NCBI RefSeq assembly: GCF_037992945.1
Contig: NZ_CP150304.1
Coordinates: 3,351,501-3,415,500, forward strand
DNA length: 64,000 nt
Direction of reading: 5' to 3'
DNA from: Peribacillus sp. FSL E2-0218
GTDB taxonomy: Bacteria; Bacillota; Bacilli; Bacillales; DSM-1321
Below are positions 1 to 8,578 of the stretch, in pieces. Every line of letters starts with the position of its first letter. Within the stretch, counting starts at the first letter, position 1. Made by a program: the position numbers and the translations under genes. Below the pieces are notes generated by a model that was not told the DNA's origin, did no database searches, and worked only from the letters and a program-made list of their open reading frames with translations.

Positions 1-610
1 GATCGGGATTTTCAAGGACATCCGTATGCATTTTCGAAGCACCGATCGTCGATACGATCCCTTCACCCACTCGGGCAATGATCGTTTCTTCACCGGCACC
101 ACCGACTAGACGTTCAATATTGGCACGAACCGTGATCCTTGCCTTCGCTTTCACTTCGATCCCGTTCATCGCCACACCGGAGATGAAGGGCGTTTCGATT
201 ACTTTAGGGTTAACACTCATTTGAACCGCTTGCAGTACATCACGACCGGCAAGGTCAATGGCAGCCCCACGCTCGAAAGGCAGCACGATATTGGCACGTT
301 CCGCAGCGATCAATGCATTCACGACGCGATCTACATTACCTCCTGCCAGGTAATGGCTCTCCAATTGATTCGTCGAAACATTGATTCCTGCCTTATGTGC
401 CTTGATGAGGGGATTGACGACCCTGCTTGGTATAACACGGCGAAGTCTCATCCCCACCAATGTAAATATACTGATTTTGACTCCTGCCGCCAAAGCGGAA
501 ATCCAGAGCATGACTGGCACGAATGTGAAAAATACCGATAATACGATGATGGCAGCAATCACTGCCAGTACAATAAAAACTGTTCCTGATGTTATCACGT
601 AAGAATTCAT
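1..610 (-). CDS. floA: Flotillin-like protein FloA, N-terminal 203 residues (runs off the left edge)
   Basis: FloA (YqfA) is a membrane-anchored scaffold of bacterial functional membrane microdomains (lipid rafts). The visible part opens with a hydrophobic hairpin segment (residues about 8-50, containing FFTFVPVMLWISALAAG) and continues into the family-specific region with VGMRLRRVIP, NPLIKAHKAG, QLESHYLAGGNVDRVVNALI and a PHB-like domain with VKAKARITVRANIERLVGGA. All match the B. subtilis protein closely from memory. The start ATG is at 608-610. The rest of the PHB domain and the EA-rich C-terminal part lie outside the window. yqeZ lies 21 bp upstream, so the two are probably co-transcribed, as in B. 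subtilis. Confidence 0.95.
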   Translation of the reverse strand, partial: MNSYVITSGTVFIVLAVIAAIIVLSVFFTFVPVMLWISALAAGVKISIFTLVGMRLRRVIPSRVVNPLIKAHKAGINVSTNQLESHYLAGGNVDRVVNALIAAERANIVLPFERGAAIDLAGRDVLQAVQMSVNPKVIETPFISGVAMNGIEVKAKARITVRANIERLVGGAGEETIIARVGEGIVSTIGASKMHTDVLENPD

Positions 611-631
611 CCTTCCTGTTTCCTTTAATTT

Positions 632-2032
632 TTAAATCGCATCCGGAATTTCCCGGACGACTACCCTAGATCCTTCAACCTTCACGATGGTGAGAGACGA
701 TCCTCTGGAAATGAAGCTTCCCTCGGTCACGACATCCACTCTCTCATCATTGATCAAAGCAGTTCCCGAAGGCCGTAAATCGGTTAGGGCCTTCCCTTTT
801 ACACCTAATAAATCGACTCGATTCGGATTGCTAACATACCCTTGCTCCGTCTTTGTTGCATCGGTTAAAATCATTTTTCTGAAAAATTTCATTTGTTTTC
901 CAAACACCTTTACAAGTAGGATGAATGCCAAAATCGATACGGTAACCGCAATAAGCAGGGATATCGTCATATGAACCGGATCATCCGAAGCGAGGAACAA
1001 ACTCCCCACGATCGCCGTAAATCCAAGCAGTCCGATAATTCCCCCTGGGATGAAAAATTCCGCCAGCACGAGGATGACCCCGATGATGAACATCGCCAAC
1101 GATTCATAGCCGGTGATGCCTGCGACAAGATGACCATAAAAGAACAATACAAGGCTGGAAACTCCAATGACTCCCGGAATGCCAAAGCCAGGCGAAAACA
1201 ATTCAATCACAATCCCGATGCCCGCAATCGTCAATAATATCGGAACGACAATCGGATTGGTCAAGAAACGGGCAAGTTTTTCAGGAAAGCTTTCTTCGAT
1301 CGTTCGGATCTCGGCATCCTCGACCCCAAGTTTGCTGTATAGCTCCGCCTTTCCCGAAACGATCCCCTCACTATATCCAGCCTTTCTAGCCTGTTCAGCT
1401 GTAAATGTGAGCAGTTTTCCTTTTCCTGCTCCGTATTCGGGAAGGTTGATGTCTTCATCCGCCATCGCCTGGGCGAACTTCGGATCCCGTCCGTTTTGTT
1501 CCGCTGCCGTCTTCATCGCAGCCAGCCAATAGGACTGCGCCTTCTTGCTTGCAGCATTCCCCGCCGAATCAATCACGGCCGCCGATCCCATCGTAGCACT
1601 TGGGACCATGTAGATTTCATCTGCACTAAGGGCAATGTAGGCACCCGCAGATAAAGCCCTGTTATTGACATAGGCAACGGTTTTTACCGGAGAATCCGAC
1701 AGTAGCTTGGCAATTTCCCCAGCTGCATCGACAGCACCGCCAGGGGTATTCACCTCGAAAATGACAAGATCTGCATCAGCAGCTTCAGCGGTGTTCAGCG
1801 CGCGCTCCAAAAAAGCCGAAAGTCCCTTTTCCACCGTTTCTTCAATCGGAACATGGTAAACGAGTTTCTCCTGTGCAGAAGCCGCCAATCCCCCAAACGA
1901 TGACATGGTGAACAGCAACCCTAATAGGAGTACAGATATACAACGCCAAATTTTCAGGCGGAACGCCCCCTTCCCCTTAATTAAACGCTGTAAGTCCCAC
2001 CAAATTCCAGAAGGATCCTTACCTGAATTCAA
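632..2032 (-). CDS. yqeZ: NfeD-family membrane protein with ClpP-class serine protease domain (YqeZ)
   Basis: Long-form NfeD protein that partners with FloA/FloT flotillins. A hydrophobic N-terminal signal or anchor (about residues 28-50) is followed by a ClpP/crotonase-fold protease domain with NTPGGAVDAAGEIAKLL and the nucleophile-region motif NNRALSAGAYIALSADEIYM, then four or five membrane helices (about 265-390) with IPGGIIGLLG, and a C-terminal OB-fold NfeD domain ending VEGSRVVVREI. The listed start is a TTG (2032) without a good ribosome binding site. A G-rich Shine-Dalgarno lies about 80 bp further in, upstream of Leu26 (CTG), so the true protein may be about 25 residues shorter and close to the usual 437 residues. 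Confidence 0.9.
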   Translation of the reverse strand: MNSGKDPSGIWWDLQRLIKGKGAFRLKIWRCISVLLLGLLFTMSSFGGLAASAQEKLVYHVPIEETVEKGLSAFLERALNTAEAADADLVIFEVNTPGGAVDAAGEIAKLLSDSPVKTVAYVNNRALSAGAYIALSADEIYMVPSATMGSAAVIDSAGNAASKKAQSYWLAAMKTAAEQNGRDPKFAQAMADEDINLPEYGAGKGKLLTFTAEQARKAGYSEGIVSGKAELYSKLGVEDAEIRTIEESFPEKLARFLTNPIVVPILLTIAGIGIVIELFSPGFGIPGVIGVSSLVLFFYGHLVAGITGYESLAMFIIGVILVLAEFFIPGGIIGLLGFTAIVGSLFLASDDPVHMTISLLIAVTVSILAFILLVKVFGKQMKFFRKMILTDATKTEQGYVSNPNRVDLLGVKGKALTDLRPSGTALINDERVDVVTEGSFISRGSSLTIVKVEGSRVVVREIPDAI

Positions 2033-2204
2033 TTCGTAACTAAAATCGGGATAAGGGCACCCGAAGTTACCCTTAACTCTGTTCTTTAGTTATTACGTAT
2101 GTATATGAAAAAGGTTTCAAAAAAAAGCAAATAAATTTGTAAATGCCGTCACTCCATCGAGCTCCGTTACAATAATATACGCATAAAAACCTCGTGAAAT
2201 ACAC

Positions 2205-2232
2205 AAAAACCACAGGCAATTTGCCTGCGGTT
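2205..2232 (-). terminator. Intrinsic terminator after yqeY
   Basis: Read on the minus strand, ACCGCAGGCA and TGCCTGTGGT form a stem with one mismatched or wobble pair, followed by TTTTTG. It lies 26 bp past the yqeY stop and separates the rpsU-yqeY unit from yqeZ-floA. The rest of the 2033-2257 gap shows no convincing gene. Confidence 0.75.
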
Positions 2233-2257
2233 AGGTTTCGAGTTTTAAGTTTCGAGT

Positions 2258-2701
2258 TCAAGATAGATGTTGTAATACTAATTTGTTAACTAGAGAACCA
2301 TCCGCTTTACCTTTAACTTTAGGCATTAAAGCTCCCATAACTCTCCCCATATCTGCTTTGGATGTTGCATTGACTTCTTCGATCGTCTGTTGAACGATGT
2401 CAGAAATCTCTTCTTCTGAAAGTTGCTCAGGCATATATGCCTCTACGTATACTAGTTCGGTGCGGACTTTATCCACGAGATCGGAACGACCTGCGTTTTC
2501 AAACTCCTGGAGGGAGTCTTTGCGTTGTTTTAATTCGCGAGAGAGCACTGTCAATTCTTCATTATCTGTTAAATCTTGTCTCAGCTTAAGAGCTTCGTTT
2601 TGAATAGAAGCCTTCAGCATCCGAATAACAGATAGTTTGTCCTTTTCCTTGTTCTTCATCGCTTGTTTCATATCATTATTTAAACGCTCGAGAAGACTCA
2701 T
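2258..2701 (-). CDS. yqeY: GatB/YqeY domain protein
   Basis: Protein of 147 residues covering the whole GatB/YqeY family domain, an all-helical domain also found at the C-terminus of the GatB amidotransferase subunit, where it contacts tRNA. Typical features are MSLLERLNNDMKQAMKNKEK at the start and VGALMPKVKGKADG-like sequence (here MGALMPKVKGKADG) near the end. The stand-alone protein has no settled biochemical function. It starts 14 bp after the rpsU stop and is almost certainly co-transcribed with it, as in other Bacillaceae. Confidence 0.93.
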   Translation of the reverse strand: MSLLERLNNDMKQAMKNKEKDKLSVIRMLKASIQNEALKLRQDLTDNEELTVLSRELKQRKDSLQEFENAGRSDLVDKVRTELVYVEAYMPEQLSEEEISDIVQQTIEEVNATSKADMGRVMGALMPKVKGKADGSLVNKLVLQHLS

Positions 2702-2715
2702 CTTTCCACCCTCTC

Positions 2716-2889
2716 TTAGAATTTACGTTTTCTTGCAGCTTCAGACTTTTTCTTACGTTTTACGCTTGGCTTTTCATAAAATTCACGCTTCCTAGCTTCC
2801 TGAAGCGATCCTGCTTTAGATACAGTACGTTTGAAACGACGAAGAGCATCTTCAAGCGATTCGTTTTTACGAACGACGGTTTTAGACAT
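2716..2889 (-). CDS. rpsU: 30S ribosomal protein S21
   Basis: Small basic protein of 57 residues with the S21 signature (KTVVRKNESLEDALRRFKR) and a lysine/arginine-rich tail ending EAARKRKF. S21 joins the 30S platform late in assembly and contacts the anti-Shine-Dalgarno region. The reading frame is open further upstream, but the start is placed at the ATG at 2889, which has a GGGAGGGAAAGAG ribosome binding site and gives the normal family length. A SigA-type promoter lies about 70 bp upstream. Confidence 0.97.
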   Translation of the reverse strand: MSKTVVRKNESLEDALRRFKRTVSKAGSLQEARKREFYEKPSVKRKKKSEAARKRKF

Positions 2890-2956
2890 CTCTTTCCCTC
2901 CCTCCGAAAACAACACACTAACTCAAGTTGTCAACATGTTATACATGTACTAAACA

Positions 2957-2985
2957 ATTATAATATATCATCTTTATCAGGTCAA
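2957..2985 (-). promoter_or_regulatory. SigA-type promoter for rpsU-yqeY
   Basis: On the minus strand TTGACC and a perfect TATAAT are separated by exactly 17 bp. The -10 box is 68 bp upstream of the rpsU start codon, which fits a short leader. Confidence 0.75.
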
Positions 2986-3124
2986 CCAATATAATCAAAC
3001 TTATTTTGAATTATTCTCATGTTCTTATAGGATTTTTTTCCCTAAACGATCATTCCACTAAAAAGAACCCTTTTTAAAGCATGTCTCCCCCAACTGGACC
3101 ATATGCTTAAGAGGGGGTGAGAGC

Positions 3125-4057
3125 ATGCATGAGCTATTTTTATTCGGATTCTACATAGCGATGTTTCTTGCAGGAATGTCAGTCTTGCGAATCGGACTGT
3201 TCAATATGTCAGGCGCCGCACTGAAGACTTTCCTCGCAAAGGTAACGGATAAGCCATGGAAAGGGTTTGTCGCCGGAACCGTATTTACCGGCATCCTTCA
3301 GAGCAGCTCAGCCGTCATGGTCATGACGGTCGGGCTCGTTTCTGCAGGAAGTTTAACTTTCCCGCAAACGATCGGGATTATTCTTGGAACGAATATAGGC
3401 TCCACTCTCACGGCTGAGTTCATGAGCTTCACGTTAGATCGATGGATCATTCCCGGCGTCATCTGCGGAGCCCTCCTTTGCTTCATGCCCAAAGTTTTGC
3501 CGAGAAGCTTGGGAATGTCACTCATCGGCATCTCAGCCATCTTTGCGGCGATGGGAGGATTCAAAACGCTCTCGACACCTATTGCCGCTTACCCATCCAT
3601 CCAAACGATCATCGGTTACATAGAAAGCCATATGAGTTTTGCGTTAGTAGCGGGAATCACATTAACGGCACTCATCCACTCCAGTTCGGTAACCATCGGG
3701 ATCGCGATGAGTTTCTTGATGAACGGGGAACTATCCGTCTCTTCCGCCATCATCATCATGCTCGGTTCCAATATTGGCACATGCATCACCGGATACATGG
3801 CCAGCATCGGTTCAGGCAGACAAGCTGCCTTTACAGCCTATGCCCATATTTGGCTTAATGTCCTCGGGGTTGCCGCTTTCCTGCCCTTTGTCGATATCCT
3901 GGAACGAACGGCTGCCTTTTTCACCGAAAACAAAGCGACCCAACTCGCTCACGCAAGCGTCCTTTTCAATATCCTGACTTCGCTGGCTGTCTTGCCAGTC
4001 GCACGCCACTTCTCCAACCTCATCCTTTGGGTGCATCGGCCAAGCTCGAAAGAATAA
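3125..4057 (+). CDS. yqeW: Na+/phosphate symporter family protein (YqeW)
   Basis: Integral membrane protein of 310 residues of the NptA/PNaS (SLC34-like) family, expected to couple inorganic phosphate uptake to sodium. It shows the inverted pair of family motifs: GILQSSSAVMVMTVG with GTNIGST in the first half, and ALIHSSSVTIGIAMSF with GSNIGTCITG in the second. About eight hydrophobic segments are visible. The single-domain form lacks the C-terminal PhoU domain of longer relatives. The ATG at 3125 follows AAGAGGGGGTGAGAGC, a strong ribosome binding site. It is transcribed divergently from rpsU, as in B. subtilis. Substrate is inferred from the family. Confidence 0.92.
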   Translation: MHELFLFGFYIAMFLAGMSVLRIGLFNMSGAALKTFLAKVTDKPWKGFVAGTVFTGILQSSSAVMVMTVGLVSAGSLTFPQTIGIILGTNIGSTLTAEFMSFTLDRWIIPGVICGALLCFMPKVLPRSLGMSLIGISAIFAAMGGFKTLSTPIAAYPSIQTIIGYIESHMSFALVAGITLTALIHSSSVTIGIAMSFLMNGELSVSSAIIIMLGSNIGTCITGYMASIGSGRQAAFTAYAHIWLNVLGVAAFLPFVDILERTAAFFTENKATQLAHASVLFNILTSLAVLPVARHFSNLILWVHRPSSKE

Positions 4058-4654
4058 AGGCTCATCCTAAAAGTCAATGGCACTATCTACTGGACAGCCT
4101 TATATAAGATAGACTTAACCTAAACGCATAGATATTAAGGGGGGAGTGATTTTAGCTAATCTTTTTATAATTAGTCTTATGCTTTCACACCTAATGCAGT
4201 GGCTGAAAGGAAAGAAGGTATCCCAACTCCAGGGAATTACGGACCAATGAATGCCCCTTTTGTTCTATCTTCATTGCTAAGCATTCATGTATAATTTGTG
4301 GGTAAAATTGATCTGGACATACATTTGTATGCAGGATAACATGCATCAGCTTTTTTAGGTACAGCAGTCGAAATGCTAATTAAAGAAAAAACTAACGTTG
4401 TTTATAAAAGTAAATGACCAGCTCGTTTCTTCATATTCCTCCCCCCATTTGATGAATTTAGTACAACACGTTTACTCCCTCTTGTCCCTTACTATCCATT
4501 CTAAATACACAATAAGCTTTTTTTTGAATGCATGGGTTCCAATAATGAAATATACAAATTCAAAAATGATACAGGCCTCTTTTTACATGGAAGCAATCCA
4601 CATTGGCAAGTGGTATTTCTTAGACCACAATCAAATTTATTTTTAACATCAATA
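4058..4654. other. AT-rich intergenic stretch without a convincing gene
   Basis: About 600 bp between yqeW and deoC. The longest open frames (for example 4398-4646 plus) lack ribosome binding sites and recognisable motifs. A GTG-initiated 34-codon frame at 4146 follows AAGGGGGGA with tight spacing and begins with a hydrophobic stretch, and a short coding-like frame ends at 4413 with TAVEMLIKEKTNVVYKSK. Both could be remnants of a lost gene, but I cannot identify one. Confidence 0.4.
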
Positions 4655-4700
4655 AAAAACAGGCGGAGAAAAATGATTCATTTTCTCCGCCTGTTTTTTT
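4655..4700 (-). terminator. Intrinsic terminator after deoC (bidirectional shape)
   Basis: A 14-16 bp perfect stem (ACAGGCGGAGAAAA / TTTTCTCCGCCTGT) with a 7-base loop, flanked by A and T runs on the two sides, so it can act on either strand. It lies just past the deoC stop. Confidence 0.9.
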
Positions 4701-4717
4701 ATAAGTCTTATTAAAAA

Positions 4718-5389
4718 TCAATAATCGGAATCAGCCGTTAAGCCTTTTACGATGGAAACGCCGGCGCTGGCGCCAATTCTTGTGGCTCCAGCTTCGATTA
4801 CATTCTGAGCGTCAGCCGTGTTGCGGACTCCGCCAGAAGCTTTGACACCGATATCAGGTCCAACTGTTTTTCTCATCAGAGCGATATCTTCGACAGTTGC
4901 TCCTCCGGTCGAGAAACCAGTTGAAGTTTTCACGTAATCCGTTCCCGCTTTGACAGCCAGTTCGCAAGCGCGGACTTTTTCTTCCTCAGTCAATAATGAA
5001 GTTTCGATGATCACTTTTGATAGGGCCTTACCCGTAGAGGCAGCCACTACAGCACGAATATCACGCTCTACCAATTCATCATCCTTGTCCTTCAAGGCGC
5101 CGATATTGATCACCATATCGACTTCGTGGGCGCCATTGGAGATCGCATCCTTCGTTTCAAACGCTTTCGTTTCCGGTGTGGTTGCCCCTAGAGGGAACCC
5201 GATGACCGTACACACTTTCACTTCTGAACCTTCCAATAGTTCGCTTGCATATTTCACCCATGTCGGATTCACGCAAACGGAAGCAAACTTGTACTCGCGC
5301 GCTTCTTCGCATAATACCTTTATTTGCTCTTTCGTTGCATCTGCTTTTAATAACGTGTGGTCTATTAAACCTGCTACATTTTGTGACAT
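4718..5389 (-). CDS. deoC: Deoxyribose-phosphate aldolase
   Basis: Class I aldolase that cleaves 2-deoxy-D-ribose 5-phosphate into glyceraldehyde 3-phosphate and acetaldehyde during deoxynucleoside catabolism. Its 223 residues are normal for the family. Seen: IDHTLLKADAT at the start, VCVNPTWV, VCTVIGFPLG, EVDMVINIGALK, the Schiff-base lysine in DYVKTSTGFSTGGAT, and VKASGGVR. The ATG at 5389 follows TTGAGGAGGATAATAT. The terminator that once separated it from mtaB is now split by IS copy 1. Confidence 0.96.
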   Translation of the reverse strand: MSQNVAGLIDHTLLKADATKEQIKVLCEEAREYKFASVCVNPTWVKYASELLEGSEVKVCTVIGFPLGATTPETKAFETKDAISNGAHEVDMVINIGALKDKDDELVERDIRAVVAASTGKALSKVIIETSLLTEEEKVRACELAVKAGTDYVKTSTGFSTGGATVEDIALMRKTVGPDIGVKASGGVRNTADAQNVIEAGATRIGASAGVSIVKGLTADSDY

Positions 5390-5508
5390 ATATTATCCTC
5401 CTCAAAACATATTGTAACTAGTTGTACGTACCTCTCATGATATCACAGTTTGTCCAATTTGACGATATATATAGTCTTTACCCGAATGATCAAAGAAAAC
5501 ACATAAAA

Positions 5509-5533
5509 AAAGACAGCGTAATTCGCTGTCTTA
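5509..5533. repeat. Target-site duplication of IS copy 1, left copy (whole terminator hairpin)
   Basis: 25 bp identical to 7213-7237. It contains a perfect inverted repeat (AAGACAGCG / CGCTGTCTT) with a short AATT-centred loop. This copy keeps the adjoining A-run at 5505-5511, the T-tract for minus-strand transcription, so it is the distal half of the original mtaB terminator. Confidence 0.93.
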
Positions 5534-5582
5534 CAGTTTGTAGACAAAAGGTTACGAGATTTGGGCTCTTCGAGCCACTATG

Positions 5583-6941
5583 TTAAGCCATTTTAGGACC
5601 TTGCCATGTCCAAGTGGCCATCTTCTTTACATTCATGGCAGCGAAAGTAAGCATCGCCTGCATCGACAATTTTTTAAGTCCCCTTAAAGTAGTCCAACGC
5701 ATACCATGCTTTTCTTTTGCATCTGCGAATACACGCTCAATCGTTTCTTTGCGTTTCGCATATATAGGTTTTACCTCTTGATGATGACGCAGATGATCTG
5801 CTTCTTCCACATATGCTTGCCAGATATGCCGTGTCACTACTTTTTGATGGTCTTTGCTTTCCGTACACCGTGATAAAAATGAGCATGTTGCACAAATTTG
5901 TTTGGGCGATTTGTACTCGCGATAGCCCTCTTTATTTGTTGTTGAGTACTTTAAAGTTTCTCCCGAAGGGCAAAGGTAACAATCAAAGTGTTCATCGTAA
6001 ACATAGTCATGTTTGCGAAAGAATCCTTCTTTTGTACGAGGACGTGTATAGGGTAAAGCAGGTGTGATTTCTTTGTTAAATAGGTAGCTTGTAATCGCTG
6101 GTGTTTTATAAGCTGCATCTGCGGCAACTGCTTCTGGTTTTCCAACTTTCTCAATCACTTGCTCAACAAGTGGCTCCAAAATATGACTGTCATGTGTATT
6201 ACCAGGTGTTACAATCGTTCCCAATACAAAACCGTTGCCGTCTGCGGCAGCATGGAATGAATAGGCAAACTGTTTTGTTCGTTCATCTTTCACATAGTAG
6301 CCACTCTCAGGATCCGTAGTACTTTCTTTAATTGCTTTGGTTTCTTCCTTATCAAATTTATCTGGTGGAAAAGGCTTCTTTCCGTGGTTTTCACGATCTT
6401 GATTGATTTCTTCTTGAAGACGTCCTTGATACGCTCGTGTTTCTTTACGAACGATTTTCTTTTCAAATTTCCGTTTATTCGCACTGGCTTTCACATGTGT
6501 GGAATCCACGAAAACGTGTTCTACACTTATTAACTTTTTATTAGCAGCTGTCATTAAAATGCGACAGAAAATCTGTTCAAACAGGTCTGTATCTTTAAAG
6601 CGTCGCTCATAATTTTTTCCGAACGTAGAGAAATGAGGCACTTTATCATGGAAACCATAGCCTAAGAACCAACGATAAGCCATATTGGTTTCAACTTCTT
6701 CAATCGTTTTACGCATGGAACGAATACCGAAGGTATATTGAATGAAAGTCAGTTTAACTAAAATAACTGGATCAATACTTGGGCGTCCTACCTCTGAGTA
6801 CATATCTTTCACCAAGTCATAAATGAAAGTGAAGTCAATGGCAGCCTCCATTTTACGAACCAAATGGTTCGGTGGCACCAGTTGATCTAAAGTAATCATT
6901 TCAAGTTGATCTCGCTGAATAGAATCATGTTTAGAAAGCAT
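5583..6941 (-). CDS. IS1182-like family DDE transposase, intact
   Basis: Transposase of about 452 residues. The N-terminal DUF772-type DNA-binding domain contains LVPPNHLVRKMEAAIDF, GRPSIDPVILVKL and GIRSMRKTIEEVE. The RNase H-like catalytic part shows the expected acidic residues: Asp in VFVDSTHVKA (about 146), Asp in AVAADAAYKTP (about 275) and Glu in TIERVFADAKEKHG (about 405). A cysteine cluster (CYLCPSGE...CATCSFLSRC) precedes the last. An in-frame GTG lies three codons upstream, but the ATG at 6941 is best spaced behind TTGAGGTGATGAGG. It is nearly identical to the copies at 19 kb and 38 kb. Confidence 0.95.
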   Translation of the reverse strand: MLSKHDSIQRDQLEMITLDQLVPPNHLVRKMEAAIDFTFIYDLVKDMYSEVGRPSIDPVILVKLTFIQYTFGIRSMRKTIEEVETNMAYRWFLGYGFHDKVPHFSTFGKNYERRFKDTDLFEQIFCRILMTAANKKLISVEHVFVDSTHVKASANKRKFEKKIVRKETRAYQGRLQEEINQDRENHGKKPFPPDKFDKEETKAIKESTTDPESGYYVKDERTKQFAYSFHAAADGNGFVLGTIVTPGNTHDSHILEPLVEQVIEKVGKPEAVAADAAYKTPAITSYLFNKEITPALPYTRPRTKEGFFRKHDYVYDEHFDCYLCPSGETLKYSTTNKEGYREYKSPKQICATCSFLSRCTESKDHQKVVTRHIWQAYVEEADHLRHHQEVKPIYAKRKETIERVFADAKEKHGMRWTTLRGLKKLSMQAMLTFAAMNVKKMATWTWQGPKMA

Positions 6942-7026
6942 CCTCATCACCTCAAGTTTTAATCCTTCAATTTTAAAACAAAAATGACTCCAGTCAAAAG
7001 TGTTCTATCTAAATGGTAAGACAAAG

Positions 7027-7150
7027 TTGATTGGAGCGGGTGTTCGAGACTCCTGCGGGAAAAGCGCGTCTAGGGGAGACCCCGCAGGCAAAGCCGAGGA
7101 GGCTCCCCGACCGCCCGCGGAAAGCGAGTGCCTGGAGTGGAAATCAACGT
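7027..7150 (-). repeat. GC-rich Bacillaceae repeat inside IS copy 1
   Basis: A block of about 120 bp upstream of the transposase, with GAGACTCCTGCGGGAAAAGC, GGGGAGACCCCGCAGGC, CCGACCGCCCGCGGAAAGCG and CCTGGAGTGGAAATCAACG. It is full of short self-complementary pieces. I recognise it from memory as a dispersed intergenic repeat of Bacillaceae. The first bases differ in this copy (GGAGCGGGTGTTCGAGAC against GGAACGGAAGGTACGAGAC in copies 2 and 3). Confidence 0.75.
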
Positions 7151-7212
7151 CTAAATTGTACAGGCCATAAAAATAGACAAACTCGATTTTCATCGAGTTT
7201 GTCTACAGTCTG

Positions 7213-7237
7213 AAAGACAGCGTAATTCGCTGTCTTA
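7213..7237. repeat. Target-site duplication of IS copy 1, right copy
   Basis: Perfect 25-bp repeat of 5509-5533. Its last three bases (7235-7237) are the complement of the mtaB TAA stop codon. On the minus strand this hairpin is now followed by IS sequence instead of a T-tract. Confidence 0.93.
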
Positions 7238-8572
7238 TATATTTGCTGCTTGCTGCAATGGAAAATCTTTCATAACCGTCACGAATTGACCTTCACTATG
7301 AGGGTATCCAGATTTTGTAATCTTCACTTTTACGATTTCTCCAACCATTTCTTCCGTAGCCGGGAAAACGATTTTCATGTAATTATCGGAGTAGCCTTCA
7401 TAAAGGCCATTTTCCAGCTTCGTCTCAGGGATGACTTCAAGGACTTCCCCTTCGAAACGGGAAGCATACTCTTTGGCCAATTGATCGGACAACGCGATAA
7501 GACGGTGGACGCGTTCGTTTTTGACATCTTCATCCACTTGATCTTCCATTCGTGCCGCCGGTGTCCCTGTCCGTTTTGAATAAGGGAAAACATGAAGCTC
7601 TGAGAATTTGTATTTTTCGATAAAGTTATAGGTCTCCATGAATTCTTCTTCCGTTTCCCCTGGGAAGCCGACGATGACATCTGATGTAACAGCAAGACCG
7701 GGCAGTGCAATTTTCAATTTTTCAATCCGATCGCCAAAGAAATCCATCGTATATTTACGCCTCATTCGTTTCAGGACCGTATCGGAGCCCGATTGAATCG
7801 GAATATGCAAATGACGCACCACTTTTTTCGAATTCGTCAGCACTTCGATGATCTCATCGGTGATTTGGCTCGCTTCAATGGATGAAATGCGGATGCGCTT
7901 CAACCCATCGACCTGTTCCAAGTCACGAAGAAGCATCGCCAGGTTATAGTCCTTCAAGTCATCACCGTATCCACCAGTGTGAATTCCGGTCAAGACTAGC
8001 TCCTTATATCCTGCCTCGACAAGCTGTTTAGCTTGGTGTACGACTTCCTTTGGATCGCGGGAACGCATCAAGCCACGCGCCCAAGGTATGATGCAGAAAG
8101 TGCAGAAGTTATTGCAGCCTTCCTGGATCTTCAGCGAAGCGCGGGTACGATCTGTAAAAGCAGGTACGTCCAGTTCCTCATAAACACGATTTTTCATGAT
8201 ATTGCCGACAGCATTGATCGGTTCACGCTCTTCCTTGAACTGCTCGATATAATCAAGAAGTTTGACCCTATCCTGTGTTCCAACGACAATATCCACGCCT
8301 GGTATGGCCATGATCTCCGCCGGCGAAGTCTGGGCGTAGCATCCGGTTACCGCGATGACGGCATTCGGATTTTTACGAATGGCGCGGCGGATGACCTGTC
8401 GACTCTTCTTATCGCCCGTGTTGGTCACGGTGCATGTGTTGATGACATATACATCCGATGCATGTTCAAACTCAACACGATCATATCCCCCGGTTTTGAA
8501 TAATTGCCAAATAGCTTCTGTTTCATAATGATTCACTTTACAGCCTAATGTATGGAAAGCGACCGTTGCCAT
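7235..8572 (-). CDS. mtaB: tRNA (N6-L-threonylcarbamoyladenosine(37)-C2)-methylthiotransferase MtaB
   Basis: Radical-SAM enzyme that adds a methylthio group to t6A37 to make ms2t6A in ANN-decoding tRNAs. It has 445 residues in the usual three domains: N-terminal UPF0004 domain with the first cluster cysteines (TLGCKVNHYE, NTCTVT, TGCYAQ), the radical SAM motif EGCNNFCTFCIIPWARG, and a C-terminal TRAM domain. Together with GFPGETEEEF these fit YqeV of B. subtilis. The ATG start is 7 bp after the rsmE stop, so the genes are co-transcribed. IS copy 1 sits directly behind the stop codon. Confidence 0.96.
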   Translation of the reverse strand: MATVAFHTLGCKVNHYETEAIWQLFKTGGYDRVEFEHASDVYVINTCTVTNTGDKKSRQVIRRAIRKNPNAVIAVTGCYAQTSPAEIMAIPGVDIVVGTQDRVKLLDYIEQFKEEREPINAVGNIMKNRVYEELDVPAFTDRTRASLKIQEGCNNFCTFCIIPWARGLMRSRDPKEVVHQAKQLVEAGYKELVLTGIHTGGYGDDLKDYNLAMLLRDLEQVDGLKRIRISSIEASQITDEIIEVLTNSKKVVRHLHIPIQSGSDTVLKRMRRKYTMDFFGDRIEKLKIALPGLAVTSDVIVGFPGETEEEFMETYNFIEKYKFSELHVFPYSKRTGTPAARMEDQVDEDVKNERVHRLIALSDQLAKEYASRFEGEVLEVIPETKLENGLYEGYSDNYMKIVFPATEEMVGEIVKVKITKSGYPHSEGQFVTVMKDFPLQQAANI

Positions 8573-8578
8573 TTTTCA

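Larger units (their letters stand above)
5534..7212 (-). mobile_element. IS1182-like insertion sequence, copy 1 (1,679 bp)
   Basis: The element starts CAGTTTGTAGACAAA and ends with the complement of CAGACTGTAGACAAA: imperfect 15-bp terminal inverted repeats with 13 matches. It carries one intact transposase gene on the minus strand and about 270 bp of untranslated DNA upstream of it. Relative to copies 2 and 3 it lacks 60 bp near the left end (after 5551), including the element's own terminator hairpin; the missing piece is bounded by ACAAAAGG / ACCAAAGG. It lies between deoC and mtaB in a duplicated terminator. Confidence 0.93.

Noticed and set aside
2073..2261. 62-codon minus-strand frame between yqeY and yqeZ
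   Set aside because: It overlaps the yqeY terminator, has no ribosome binding site and no coding pattern.
4398..4714. Two open frames before deoC
   Set aside because: AT-rich chance frames without ribosome binding sites; the second runs through a terminator.
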